A stretch of DNA of 64,000 bases from Chitinophaga sp. YR573 (lineage in GTDB: Bacteria > Bacteroidota > Bacteroidia > Chitinophagales > Chitinophagaceae), in the NCBI RefSeq assembly GCF_900110995.1, contig NZ_FOJF01000001.1:4128803-4192802 (forward strand), given 5' to 3'. The translations under genes and the position numbers were made by a program. The first letter of the stretch is position 1, and every line of letters begins with the position of its first letter. Below, piece after piece: positions 8,680 through 17,620 of this stretch. The notes below the pieces were generated by a model that searched no databases, was not told where the DNA came from, and saw only the letters and a program-made list of their open reading frames with translations.

Positions 8680-8727
8680 TTTGGACAAATTCAGTCCAAA
8701 TGTAAGAATGTAAAATGAATTCGCAAG
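8680..8727 (-). promoter_or_regulatory. Promoter and palindromic operator of the XRE-methyltransferase operon
   Basis: TTTGGAC (8680-8686) and GTCCAAA (8694-8700) form a perfect 7-bp inverted repeat with a 7-base spacer, ending one base before the ATG. On the minus strand TACATTTG (8697-8704) matches TAnnTTTG and shares its TTTG with one operator arm. CTTG at 8724-8727 sits 19 bases upstream as -33. A protein bound here would cover the -7 element and the transcription start, as expected for autorepression. Confidence 0.7.
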
Positions 8728-8772
8728 AGATTAATAAAAAAAGTTATAAAAAACTTAATGGGATATTAAATT

Positions 8773-8958
8773 CAATGTTGTTTAGCTAGTTCCATTAGCC
8801 CCGTGTTTGTAGTAAACATTGATATTCTCTTTAATTAACTCCGTAGGAGTCCTACGAAGTCTGTGTTTTATTGTCCAATGTATTTTCTACAAACATGGAA
8901 CTCCTAAACCAATTGCAGTGTTGTTACAAACCCTATTATACTTAACTAAACAACATTG
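8773..8958. mobile_element. 186-bp MITE-like element with 13-bp terminal inverted repeats
   Basis: CAATGTTGTTTAG (8773-8785) and CTAAACAACATTG (8946-8958) are perfect inverted repeats. ATATTAAATT occurs directly outside both ends (8763-8772 and 8959-8968), a 10-bp target duplication. Inside are further symmetric pieces, including the palindrome CGTAGGAGTCCTACG at 8842-8856. No coding capacity is seen, so movement would need a transposase in trans. The right target copy includes the first two bases of the complemented PLD stop codon. Confidence 0.8.
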
Positions 8959-8966
8959 ATATTAAA

Positions 8967-10181
8967 TTAGACAATCTCAATTGAAAATGATTGGTTACCT
9001 AATTGGTATAGATTTAAAGTGCGCCCTGTAACATTAGTCTGTTGAAGTATTGACATAAGAACATTTCCCCAATGAAGCCATGATGGCGTATTGGCTTGGT
9101 TTGAAATTCTTATGGGGTCATAACTTAGTTTTATTGGTTGAAGACCGTGAGAAGTACCTAAGATTGTAACATCAAAATTGCATATAGTTTCTTCGTAAGT
9201 AGTACTTGTTGGTTTTGTTCTTGCCCAACCTAGGTGCTGAAATACCTGATTCCTAAAGTAAGTGTTATGATTTATCAATACACCGTTTAGCCTAAAACTA
9301 GCTTGTGATAACTTTAGATTTCCAGTTCCATTTGTACCTGTAGGAACAGATTGAGCGTCACTTCGACTAAGAGACAACTTTTGCCATACTAATACTCTTT
9401 GTTGTGCTTGATTTATAATTGGAGGAGTTATTGTTGATTGGGCGATAGTTTGAGGTGAAGTTGTGGCATTTGAAGATCCTGCAGTTTTTGGTTTTGAAGG
9501 AAATGTTGAAGGTACTTTCGCAGTTGCCCGTTTCTGAATGATAACCGTACTAGTTGATGCACTTGATCCCGAACTTGTACCTGTTAATCTTTTGGCATAA
9601 TTACTTCTCCTTGTTGTTTCGTCTGGAATTATTCCTTTTGAGAATAATTCAGCGATAATAGAGGTGCTTACTTTTAAAAGATTTGGATCAGAAAAATCAA
9701 ATAATGATTGATAGTAGCTTTTCAATTCTGATAATAAAGCTAAGCCTTCTTTATCATTCAAATCAAATTCAATAAGCATTGAGCTTTCCACATTAGTAAA
9801 TAAACCTCCGCGAGTAAGATTTGAAGAACCAATAATTATTTTTGTTTCCTTAGCCCCTTCTATAAGGAAAATTTTGGGATGGAAAACTGGTTGCTCTTGT
9901 TGATAAAAAACATAGCTGTTTATATTGAGTGCTAAGATTTCTTCCAAGGCTTCTTTGGAAGTTCCTTCTAAATCAACTCCAACTATTAAATTTAAATGTT
10001 TAAAATTGTTCTTCGCTGCATTTAAAAATCCAGATAGTCCATATACACCAGATTCACTTGCAAAAGCTGAGATGCCAGTAAATGAATCAAATCCCGTTAA
10101 ACTTAAGAAGTTAACCAAGTGGTTTCCAACTGCATTAACAGATTTGTCTTCAAAGCCCTGACCTAAAAAAGAAATTTTCAT
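8967..10181 (-). CDS. PLD-fold nuclease, restriction-endonuclease-like (NgoFVII/BfiI type)
   Basis: A 404-residue protein. The N-terminal half is a phospholipase D-like domain with one HKD-type motif: H101 and K103 in FHPKIFLIEG, then G118-S-S-N121 in IIIGSSNLTRGG. Single-HKD proteins of this family act as dimers, as in BfiI-type endonucleases. Residues about 195-260 are a Ser/Thr/Pro-rich linker. The C-terminal 130 residues (NGVLINHNTYFRNQVFQHLG onwards) form a separate domain that could read DNA. The start abuts the stop of a frameshifted XRE gene (TAAATG). A MITE sits exactly at the stop codon. It is probably the cleavage partner of the neighbouring methyltransferase; the pairing is an inference. 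Confidence 0.75.
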   Translation of the reverse strand: MKISFLGQGFEDKSVNAVGNHLVNFLSLTGFDSFTGISAFASESGVYGLSGFLNAAKNNFKHLNLIVGVDLEGTSKEALEEILALNINSYVFYQQEQPVFHPKIFLIEGAKETKIIIGSSNLTRGGLFTNVESSMLIEFDLNDKEGLALLSELKSYYQSLFDFSDPNLLKVSTSIIAELFSKGIIPDETTRRSNYAKRLTGTSSGSSASTSTVIIQKRATAKVPSTFPSKPKTAGSSNATTSPQTIAQSTITPPIINQAQQRVLVWQKLSLSRSDAQSVPTGTNGTGNLKLSQASFRLNGVLINHNTYFRNQVFQHLGWARTKPTSTTYEETICNFDVTILGTSHGLQPIKLSYDPIRISNQANTPSWLHWGNVLMSILQQTNVTGRTLNLYQLGNQSFSIEIV

Positions 10182-10413
10182 TTATATAGTTTTTTTTATA
10201 AGCATTAGTAATTCTCTTACGTCAATACCCAAAATATACGGGATTTCAAAAGGTGTTTCCATGGTAGGTTGCATTTGATTAGTACACCATTTTGATATGG
10301 TCGTTCTGTTTACCCAATTCTTCTGCAAGCCAGTTGTTAGTTTTAGCTTTTTCCGTTAAAACAGCTTTAATTCGGGTCCTCGCTTTTTTCTTTATAAAAG
10401 AAGACTTTAACAT
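10182..10413 (-). pseudogene. Frameshifted XRE-type regulator upstream of the PLD nuclease
   Basis: The first frame reads RIKAVLTEKAKTNNWLAEELGKQN, and a second frame continues TTISKWCTNQMQPTMETPF and DVRELL before TAA. Together they give a normal 75-residue HTH regulator of the type that reads R.KAVL..K.KTN.WLA..LGK...T.SKWC.N..QP. The frame change falls near 10,297, so no full protein is made. The stop is directly in front of the nuclease ATG, so the intact gene would have been cotranscribed with it. Confidence 0.8.
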
Positions 10414-10490
10414 TAAACTCTCTGCAAAATAAGCTAAATCCCAATTTATATTTCAATCTTTTAGTCTATAAAAACCAGTATTATAAATAT

Positions 10491-10508
10491 ATATGTATAT
10501 ATACATAT
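10491..10508. promoter_or_regulatory. AT-rich palindrome upstream of the frameshifted regulator
   Basis: ATATGTATATATACATAT is a perfect 18-bp palindrome inside an AT-rich stretch (10,430-10,560). It lies about 80 bp upstream of the decayed XRE gene and could be its operator region. No match to a known site is claimed. Confidence 0.3.
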
Positions 10509-10611
10509 GTATTCATGTATAATTCGCTTTAAAAGCATTAATAAATACTTTTAAACAAATTTTAAATCTAAGAGAACGTATTGGGGGAAAGGTGAAGTAG
10601 AAAAGGATTGA

Positions 10612-11420
10612 TATGTTACCGAGGTGATCCGAAAAATTTCGAAAATTCATTATTAGGATTTTCAAATCATTTTTACTGGTGGGACTGCGTTATCAAAAGC
10701 ACATGGTCTCATTCAACGATTTTCTGAAGATATTGATTTCAGAATCATAACACCCTGTCTTGCGCAAAAAAGCCGGAGTGAACAAAAACGACTCCTCTCC
10801 ACGTTTAAACATGTAGTCATCGTAGAGTTAAAAACGGTCTTCCTGATGAATGAAGCGCATATAATGGCAAGAAACGAAAATCATTTCTTTTCTATAGAGA
10901 TCAATTACCATATATTTTAGTAGAATTACAATAGCTGACCTGGCACTACTTCCTATTCATTTACCTGACTCTTCTTTTATCAATGAACTATCTTCGCAAT
11001 CACCGGAAGTTGAATCAATAGGCTGTACGGATCCTGTTGAGAATGCTTCTGATAAGCTGAGTGCTATCATCTGGCGCATTCCAGAAAGGGAGTCTAGACA
11101 AGTTAATGATGATCCTGATGTGGTCCGGCATATCTATGACCTCTCTATTTTAAGTGATCGTGCTATTGCTCATAGCTGCTTTAAGACCCTCGCTATAGAA
11201 ATTATTAATCAGAATAATCGGTCTTCTTCGAAAATAGCAGGTCTGCCCATTGATAAAAAGTTTGAGACTGTTTTAGGCATATTAAGCAATGAACCAGAGT
11301 ACTTAGGAGAATACGACCGTTTTGTAAAGGGTATGTTCCATGTGCCGGATAATATAGTTCCTTATTTCGCTCAGACGCTTCAAAAACTTCGCTTATTCTT
11401 TAGTAATGACAGTTGGCACA
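10612..11420 (+). pseudogene. Decayed AbiEii-type nucleotidyltransferase toxin
   Basis: Segments in several frames match the AbiEii/AbiGii toxin family: FTGGTALSKAHGLIQRFSED (the nucleotidyltransferase GG..L core) near 10,670, PYILVEL near 10,910, then KLSAIIWRIPERESR, DDPDVVRHIYDLSILSD and IAGLPIDKKFETVLG. A stop codon near 10,655 and at least two frame changes near 10,910-10,925 break the gene. The family normally forms type IV toxin-antitoxin or phage-defence pairs with AbiEi. No antitoxin gene is visible beside it. Confidence 0.8.
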
Positions 11421-11433
11421 GATATTCTTTTCT

Positions 11434-11489
11434 ATGTAAATTGAAAATAAATGTTATGTAAATTGAAAATTTTATTCATGTAAATTGAA
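11434..11489. repeat. Three iterons at exact 22-bp spacing
   Basis: ATGTAAATTGAA occurs at 11,434, 11,456 and 11,478. The 22-bp period is about two helical turns, so three proteins would bind one DNA face. The array ends 35 bp before the ATG of the DUF4143 ATPase and is its likely control region. Confidence 0.75.
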
Positions 11490-11523
11490 TATATTTCCTA
11501 AATTAGTATGGAAATCAAGCAAA

Positions 11524-12687
11524 ATGAGCGCATTTATTCCAAGACAGTTAACACCAATCATTATGGCCCAGCAATCAAAATTTCCTGTACTTGCAGTTAC
11601 TGGTCCTAGGCAGTCAGGTAAAACAACGCTATTAAGAGAAATTTTTAGTGATTATCGTTATGTTTCTCTTGAGAATCCAAATACACGTTCATTTGCAACG
11701 GAAGACCCAATCGGGTTTTTGAATCAATATGATAAAAAAGTAATATTTGATGAGGCGCAGCGTGTGCCTGAGTTGTTCTCCTATATTCAAAGCCGGGTTG
11801 ATGAATCTAAAATAATGGGGCAATACATATTATCCGGCTCACAAAATTTTCATTTGTTTAATAGCATCACTCAAACTCTGGCAGGCAGGGTGGCCCTGTT
11901 TAAATTACTTCCATTGGATTTCAAGGAATTAAAAACAAATGGTTTACTGGCTGATCCATATGCTAAAGCAAGTGTTAAAGGTTTTTATCCTGCTATATTT
12001 GACCGCGATATTGATCCCGTAATATTTTATGCTAATTATATCCAGACTTACATAGAAAAAGATGTTACTGAATTATTGAATATTAGGGATCTGAAAGTTT
12101 TCCGAACATTTTTAGATATGTGTGCTGGCCGTGCCGGACAATTATTAAATTTTAGTGCCCTAGCTAATGAATGCGATATATCTCATGTTACGGCCAAAGC
12201 ATGGCTTTCAATACTTGAAAGCAGTTATATTATTTTTCTTTTACAACCGTATCACGAGAATTTTAATAAACGATTGATCAAGAGCCCTAAGCTATATTTC
12301 TATGATACAGGCTTATTAAATTATTTGTTGGGAATAAGGACATCCGCGGAACTAGAGGAAAACAGGCTAAAAGGACATATTTTTGAAAACATGATCCTTG
12401 CAGAATACCAAAAAAAGAATCATCACCTATACCTTCATCAGGATTATTATTTCTGGCAGGATAGCAATGCTCATGAAGTTGATTTACTCATGAAAAAGGG
12501 GATGGGTTTTTCAATTTTCGAGATTAAAGCAACACAAACAATCAACACTGGTTTATTCAAAGAAATGGATCGCTTTGAAGAAATATCTGCTCCTGCTGAA
12601 GTAAATAAAACCCTCATTTATGGTGGTGCAGAAAATGAAAAAAGAACCCAATATAATGTGTTAAGCTGGAAGAACATTTCTGATTAA
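11524..12687 (+). CDS. AAA-type ATPase with DUF4143 domain
   Basis: A 387-residue protein. Walker A GPRQSGKTT is at residues 27-35, Walker B VIFDEAQR at 73-80, and an arginine/sensor region SGSQNFHLFNSITQTLAGR follows. The C-terminal DUF4143 domain contains a restriction-like core (GHIFENMILAEYQKKN, then ANAHEVDLLM-like SNAHEVDLL and FEIKAT), consistent with E-x-K nuclease-fold remnants. Function in this family is unknown; members are scattered accessory genes. The frame is open to a TTG at 11,485 that overlaps the iterons, but the ATG at 11,524 starts the conserved FIPRQL segment and is chosen. Confidence 0.85.
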   Translation: MSAFIPRQLTPIIMAQQSKFPVLAVTGPRQSGKTTLLREIFSDYRYVSLENPNTRSFATEDPIGFLNQYDKKVIFDEAQRVPELFSYIQSRVDESKIMGQYILSGSQNFHLFNSITQTLAGRVALFKLLPLDFKELKTNGLLADPYAKASVKGFYPAIFDRDIDPVIFYANYIQTYIEKDVTELLNIRDLKVFRTFLDMCAGRAGQLLNFSALANECDISHVTAKAWLSILESSYIIFLLQPYHENFNKRLIKSPKLYFYDTGLLNYLLGIRTSAELEENRLKGHIFENMILAEYQKKNHHLYLHQDYYFWQDSNAHEVDLLMKKGMGFSIFEIKATQTINTGLFKEMDRFEEISAPAEVNKTLIYGGAENEKRTQYNVLSWKNISD

Positions 12688-12786
12688 TGGTATAATGTCG
12701 GTACAAGAAATGAAAGAATATAAGGTTCATTAATTAGGAATGACGCTTTATACATGAATAAATTAAAACATCAACGATAGAACAAA

Positions 12787-13635
12787 ATGAACATATTTGG
12801 CAAGACAATACGTTTATTCTTGGTGGATGGTACAACAAATGGACTTACTACTGCGGAGCTCAGTAATTGGACAGGAATTGGTATAAAAGTCCCTCGTATT
12901 AAGGTAAAGGAATATTTTACCCGATCTGAGTTTCAGAAGCCCGGTATATATATTCTGGTTGGAAAGAACGAAAATAATGAAGATGCAGCTTATATTGGTG
13001 AGGCTGAGATTATTTATGACCGCCTGATACAACACATAAGTAATAAAGAGTTTTGGAATGAAGTAGTTTTTTTTGGTAGTAAAGATAAATACTTAAATAA
13101 GGCAAGCGTAAAATACCTTGAACATAGATTGTACGAGTTGGCAGTAAAAGCAGGCCGTTATAAGTTGGATCAAAATAATCCAACAAAATCTGAACTATCG
13201 GAAGCTGAGCAAGCCGAATTGGAAGAGTTTTTAGCTAACATTAAAATACTCACAGCTACACTTGGCTATAAGATTTTCGAAACATTGGATGAAACAATTG
13301 AAACTAACCCAACAAAGGAAGAATTTTTTTATTGTAGGAATGGTGCTGGGGCTAACGGTATTGGTAGACCATCTACTGAAGGATTTATTGTTTTTAAAGA
13401 TTCATTATTTATCAAACAGGAACAACCCGCATTAACACAAAGTATGCGTAATGAAAGAATGCAAATGTTAGCTGATGGCATACTCCTGCAGAAAGGAGAT
13501 TTTTATATTTTGACCAAAGATTACATTTTTAATTCCCCATCTCGTGCAGCTGCCGCCATCCTTGCTCGGTCAGCTAGTGGTCCTTTGGAATGGAAGACTG
13601 AAGTCGGTATTCAATTGAAACAGTTTGAACTATAA
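12787..13635 (+). CDS. GIY-YIG nuclease with C-terminal DUF4357 domain
   Basis: A 282-residue protein. The GIY-YIG core is present: PGIYILVG (GIY at 53-55), AAYIGEAE (YIG at 69-71), then DRL with the expected Arg at 79 and the KYLEHRLYE Glu region near 112. The C-terminal part (EGFIVFKDSLFIK, RNERMQMLADGIL, SPSRAAAAILARSASGP) is the DUF4357 domain. Such proteins are predicted endonucleases of bacterial conflict systems. It ends 36 bp before the primase-helicase, same strand, so the two probably form one unit. Confidence 0.85.
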   Translation: MNIFGKTIRLFLVDGTTNGLTTAELSNWTGIGIKVPRIKVKEYFTRSEFQKPGIYILVGKNENNEDAAYIGEAEIIYDRLIQHISNKEFWNEVVFFGSKDKYLNKASVKYLEHRLYELAVKAGRYKLDQNNPTKSELSEAEQAELEEFLANIKILTATLGYKIFETLDETIETNPTKEEFFYCRNGAGANGIGRPSTEGFIVFKDSLFIKQEQPALTQSMRNERMQMLADGILLQKGDFYILTKDYIFNSPSRAAAAILARSASGPLEWKTEVGIQLKQFEL

Positions 13636-13671
13636 AGACAGAATAATATTAGTATTTCTTGAATAAAAAGA

Positions 13672-16656
13672 ATGTTAAGTCTGGAATCTAATAATAAACT
13701 TGCTTTATTTACGTCTTTATTTAAGGGTAGGAACGATGTATTTGCTATTCGTTGGGAAAAGGAACCGAAAAGCGGCTATATGCCAGCATATTTTTACGAT
13801 CCATTCCGTTACAGAATGCATAAGATGAAGGGTGGTACTTTTGAGAACTATTCCGAAAAGAGCTATCTACCCTTAACAAATGAACAAATAACAAAGCACC
13901 TGAATGGGACACAATTAATTGGCCTTTATCCGCTATTGCAGGATAATACTTCCTGGCTTATCGCTGCGGATTTTGACGAAAAGAATTGGGTAGAAGATAG
14001 CAGAAAATTTATAGTACTCTGTATGAAAAAGGGTATTCCTGCCTATCTTGAGCGTTCCCGTTCCGGTAAAGGAGGGCATGTATGGATTTTCTTTCAGCAG
14101 CCTTATCCAGCAAGTAAAAGCAGAAAGATTGTATTAGCACTACTAACGGAAGCGGGTATTATTTCAACATTTGATAAAAATTCCAGCTTCGACAGACTCT
14201 TTCCCAATCAGGATAAACTTTCTGGTAAAGGACTAGGTAATCTTATAGCTTTGCCTTTGCATAAAATCTCATGGGAGCAAGGGAATAGCTGCTTTATCAA
14301 CCACAACACATTAGACGTATTTCCAGATCAGTGGGCTTATCTTGGAGCCATTCAAAAAATAAGTTTCCAAAAGTTAGAGGAATGTTATCAATCCATTTCA
14401 TCTAATCAGCATGTCAATAGCATTTCTTCTGAGAGCAAAGGACTAACTATTTCATTAAGTAATACTATCCGGCTCAACCGCATTGATATTCCTATTTCAT
14501 TGATTAATTTTCTGAAAGAGGAACTGAACTTTGCTAATACGGAATTTATCATTAAGAAGAAGGTTGGCAGAAATACATTTGGTACGGAAATATTTTTTCG
14601 ATTTATTGAGGAAACGGAGGATCATGTAATCTTGCCGAGAGGATTTATTGGGAAACTTTTACGTTTTTGCAAAGATGCTACTATTCCTTTTGAATTTAAT
14701 GATCAACGAGTAAGGAAGGAGAATGTTTCTTTTCTGTTTCAGACTGTATTGCGAGAATATCAGGATATAGCAATTATTGCATCGTCAAAAAAAGATATGG
14801 GAGTGATTACAGCTCCTCCTGGTTCCGGCAAAACAATCATTGGATTAAAGATAATTGCTGACAAACAACAACCTGCACTTATAGTCGTCCATAGAAAACA
14901 ATTGATGGATCAGTGGATAGAAAGAATTGAAACCTTCCTGGGAATACCTAAACAGGAAATTGGTAAAATAGGGCAAGGGAAATCTAAACTTGGTAAACGA
15001 GTTACCGTTGCCACAATACAGAGTTTGGCAAAAGAGGTAGATAATCCTGACGGGGCAGTGCTTAAAAACGCTTTTGGTACAATTCTTATAGACGAGTGTC
15101 ATCATATCACCGCCGAAAGTTACCACAGCACTATACAACAATTTAATAGCTATTATCTATATGGGTTAACTGCTACACCTTTCCGGAAATACAATGATGG
15201 GAAATTGATTTTCATTCACCTTGGTGAGATCATAGCAGAACTAACATCCCAACAAACAGGTAAGATCAGACAGGCTACTATCATAGTCCGGAATACAGAA
15301 CTGGATGTTCCATTTAATCAGAAAACAGACCGGTTTGAAACACTGTCTAAAATTTTGGTACATGATTCTTCCCGGAATAAACTGATCCTAAAGGATATAA
15401 CCAGTGAATTGAATGGCGGTAAACGGGTGGTTATTCTTACCGAACGAAAGGAACATATTGATTCATTATTCCAATATCTGAAACAATCTTATGAAGTAAT
15501 AACATTAAGTGGTGATGATTCTGCTGTCAGCAGGGATGCCAAATGGGAAATATTGAACACTGGTAATTATCAGGCATTGGTGACTACAGGGCAATTTTTC
15601 GGAGAGGGAACCGATTTGCATAATGCCACTTGCTTGTTTCTTGTTTATCCATTTTCCTTTGAAGGTAAGCTGATTCAGTATATTGGGAGAGTACAGCGTT
15701 CAGAGCTAACTCCTGTCATATATGACTATAAAGATATTAAAATAGATTATCTAAATAAGTTATTCTTAAAGCGTAATACTTATTATAGAAAATTGACGAA
15801 ACAAGCTTCATTATTTGATGATCCGGTAGAAGATGTTGTGACGGAAAGTAAGGTTCTGACCATTGAGAAAGAGATAAAGGTTACTATTGATTCTCTGGAA
15901 TTCAGATATGGTAGTGTTGCCTTTACCTATTTATTTACAGAAGCAAATAGAAGTCTGGAATTTGAAATTGAGAATGAGGACATCCGCCCGGAATTTGAAG
16001 TACTGAAACCCTATTTTGCAAAGGCGCTAAGTAGCAAATCTATTTGTGTTTCGATATACGCAGAAATTGAGAAAGATCAATTACTTTCTCAATCAGCTGT
16101 ATCTGAGGATATTAAAAAAATAAATAAAGAGGTGATAGAAGGAGTACGTTTCCGTTTCGTTACTAAAACAATGTTTGGAAAAGTTGCTTCTTTGGGACAA
16201 AACATTCTTAATGTTAACGAGGTTCAAACTGAACAAGCCTTATATGAATCAGTAAATGAATTGCTGGAGGATGTATTAAAACATAGCCAGTATAAACATT
16301 CCAGACAACTCCGATATCTTGCTGATAAACATGCCAAAAACTTGCTTAAAATCCGGTTTGTATTGCAACCATTTTCTTTTGTATTCCTCCTGGAGGGGGA
16401 GGAGCAATTGCATGTTGTCTTAGAAACATTGGATACAGAAGAAGCCAGTTATTTATGGCATTTTGAAAAGAATATACCTGGTTTGCCTTTTTATCTGAAA
16501 GAAATCGATAGGCAATTGGATATTATCCGTAAGCAGGGCAGACAAGGATTTCTTGCCACTCCTCCAGAAAATTTTAGCCGAATTGTTCATGACTATTCTA
16601 ATGAACAGAAAGGATTCATCATCTGGAAAGATACTTTGGCAGAACGATTGGTTTGA
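13672..16656 (+). CDS. Primase-helicase of the TOTE conflict-system type
   Basis: A 994-residue fusion. Residues about 20-215 are an archaeo-eukaryotic primase (AEP) domain: the metal-binding DFD at 100-102 (LIAADFDEKNW) and GKGGHVW with H136. From about 360 there is a superfamily 2 helicase: Walker A APPGSGKT at 381-388, DECHH at 474-478, GLTATPFRKY, then a second RecA domain with FFGEGTDLH and YIGRVQR near 670. The last 280 residues are not recognised. AEP-SF2 helicase fusions are the core of TOTE systems, predicted to act on invading nucleic acid with an associated nuclease; here the GIY-YIG protein fills that place. The activity on DNA or RNA is not known. Confidence 0.85.
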   Translation: MLSLESNNKLALFTSLFKGRNDVFAIRWEKEPKSGYMPAYFYDPFRYRMHKMKGGTFENYSEKSYLPLTNEQITKHLNGTQLIGLYPLLQDNTSWLIAADFDEKNWVEDSRKFIVLCMKKGIPAYLERSRSGKGGHVWIFFQQPYPASKSRKIVLALLTEAGIISTFDKNSSFDRLFPNQDKLSGKGLGNLIALPLHKISWEQGNSCFINHNTLDVFPDQWAYLGAIQKISFQKLEECYQSISSNQHVNSISSESKGLTISLSNTIRLNRIDIPISLINFLKEELNFANTEFIIKKKVGRNTFGTEIFFRFIEETEDHVILPRGFIGKLLRFCKDATIPFEFNDQRVRKENVSFLFQTVLREYQDIAIIASSKKDMGVITAPPGSGKTIIGLKIIADKQQPALIVVHRKQLMDQWIERIETFLGIPKQEIGKIGQGKSKLGKRVTVATIQSLAKEVDNPDGAVLKNAFGTILIDECHHITAESYHSTIQQFNSYYLYGLTATPFRKYNDGKLIFIHLGEIIAELTSQQTGKIRQATIIVRNTELDVPFNQKTDRFETLSKILVHDSSRNKLILKDITSELNGGKRVVILTERKEHIDSLFQYLKQSYEVITLSGDDSAVSRDAKWEILNTGNYQALVTTGQFFGEGTDLHNATCLFLVYPFSFEGKLIQYIGRVQRSELTPVIYDYKDIKIDYLNKLFLKRNTYYRKLTKQASLFDDPVEDVVTESKVLTIEKEIKVTIDSLEFRYGSVAFTYLFTEANRSLEFEIENEDIRPEFEVLKPYFAKALSSKSICVSIYAEIEKDQLLSQSAVSEDIKKINKEVIEGVRFRFVTKTMFGKVASLGQNILNVNEVQTEQALYESVNELLEDVLKHSQYKHSRQLRYLADKHAKNLLKIRFVLQPFSFVFLLEGEEQLHVVLETLDTEEASYLWHFEKNIPGLPFYLKEIDRQLDIIRKQGRQGFLATPPENFSRIVHDYSNEQKGFIIWKDTLAERLV

Positions 16657-16872
16657 TATAGAGTGGGCTGACCTTTTTGCAATAGCATTCATAGTTTATC
16701 TTTAAACATGGAGTAATTAGATGCAGATAATTCTGCTTATTTTCTCCATAAACCATTTCGAATGTTGGGTATGGGATATTAATAATTGCTGCCACAAAAA
16801 ATGGGTATGTAAAGGTTTATAATAAGATCGTAATTTAAGTGTGTGTTTTCAAAAGTGTAATACAAACGAAAA

Positions 16873-17517
16873 TTGGAACCAATAGATTTTGAAGAATATC
16901 AATCGTGGATGAAACAGTGGTTTTCAGAAGGTTATTTTGATCTTGAATCAATCCAAATGTCTGAAGAGCTTGTACGATTTAATAGCCTGGCACTTCTTCA
17001 ATTACTGCGAATCCATGCTGAACAAAAAGAATATAGGAACCTTGCGTCGCTGACGGAAGCCCTTAGAAGCAATGGGTTTTTCTACTTTGATTATATTGAG
17101 GAATTTGGGATAGCTCTTGAAATAATGTTGAGGCAGGCAATCTCTGTATTTGATAATGGGGAGTTATTTAGTGATCACTCTCTTCTTTGGTTACCCTGCG
17201 GAATATATGATATAATCTTCCATCAGATCAGACTTTTAGAATACCCACCTATTTGTTCTAAACTATACTTTGAATTATCCAACAGAATATTGGATAGTAA
17301 ATTTATGCCACTTTATGAATTCGAGAAAGATTCTTATGCTCCATATAGTCAATGTTTATATTTTATTGAGATGGCGGATAACTGGTTTGCTGACAGAGGC
17401 AATGAGTTTTTAATTTTATGGAAGAAAATAGATGCACAGATTAGACTAGGAATAGGGTATCCATGGCTAGAAGATATTTGGCCTGCCACCTATATGGAGT
17501 TTAAAAAGAAAACGTAA
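16873..17517 (+). CDS. Uncharacterised 214-residue acidic protein
   Basis: I do not recognise this protein. It is acidic and rich in Leu, Tyr, Phe and Trp, and is predicted mostly helical, with no signal peptide or membrane segment. The first possible start after an upstream stop at 16,858 is TTG at 16,873; an ATG at 16,909 (MKQWFSEGYF) is an alternative. It follows the primase-helicase by 216 bp on the same strand and precedes the tRNA array. The composition resembles small immunity or effector-inhibitor proteins, but that is only an impression. Confidence 0.6.
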   Translation: MEPIDFEEYQSWMKQWFSEGYFDLESIQMSEELVRFNSLALLQLLRIHAEQKEYRNLASLTEALRSNGFFYFDYIEEFGIALEIMLRQAISVFDNGELFSDHSLLWLPCGIYDIIFHQIRLLEYPPICSKLYFELSNRILDSKFMPLYEFEKDSYAPYSQCLYFIEMADNWFADRGNEFLILWKKIDAQIRLGIGYPWLEDIWPATYMEFKKKT

Positions 17518-17620
17518 AACCCCAACTTTAAGACTATGAATATACACGGACTAAAGTAGCTCCTGATTAAAAATCAACAAATGGATTAATAATTGGAAAT
17601 ATAAATTCCCATGAATTATG

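Noticed and set aside
8773..8958. Integron attC site
   Set aside because: There is no RYYYAAC/GTTRRRY core pair and no integrase; terminal repeats with a target duplication explain the element better.
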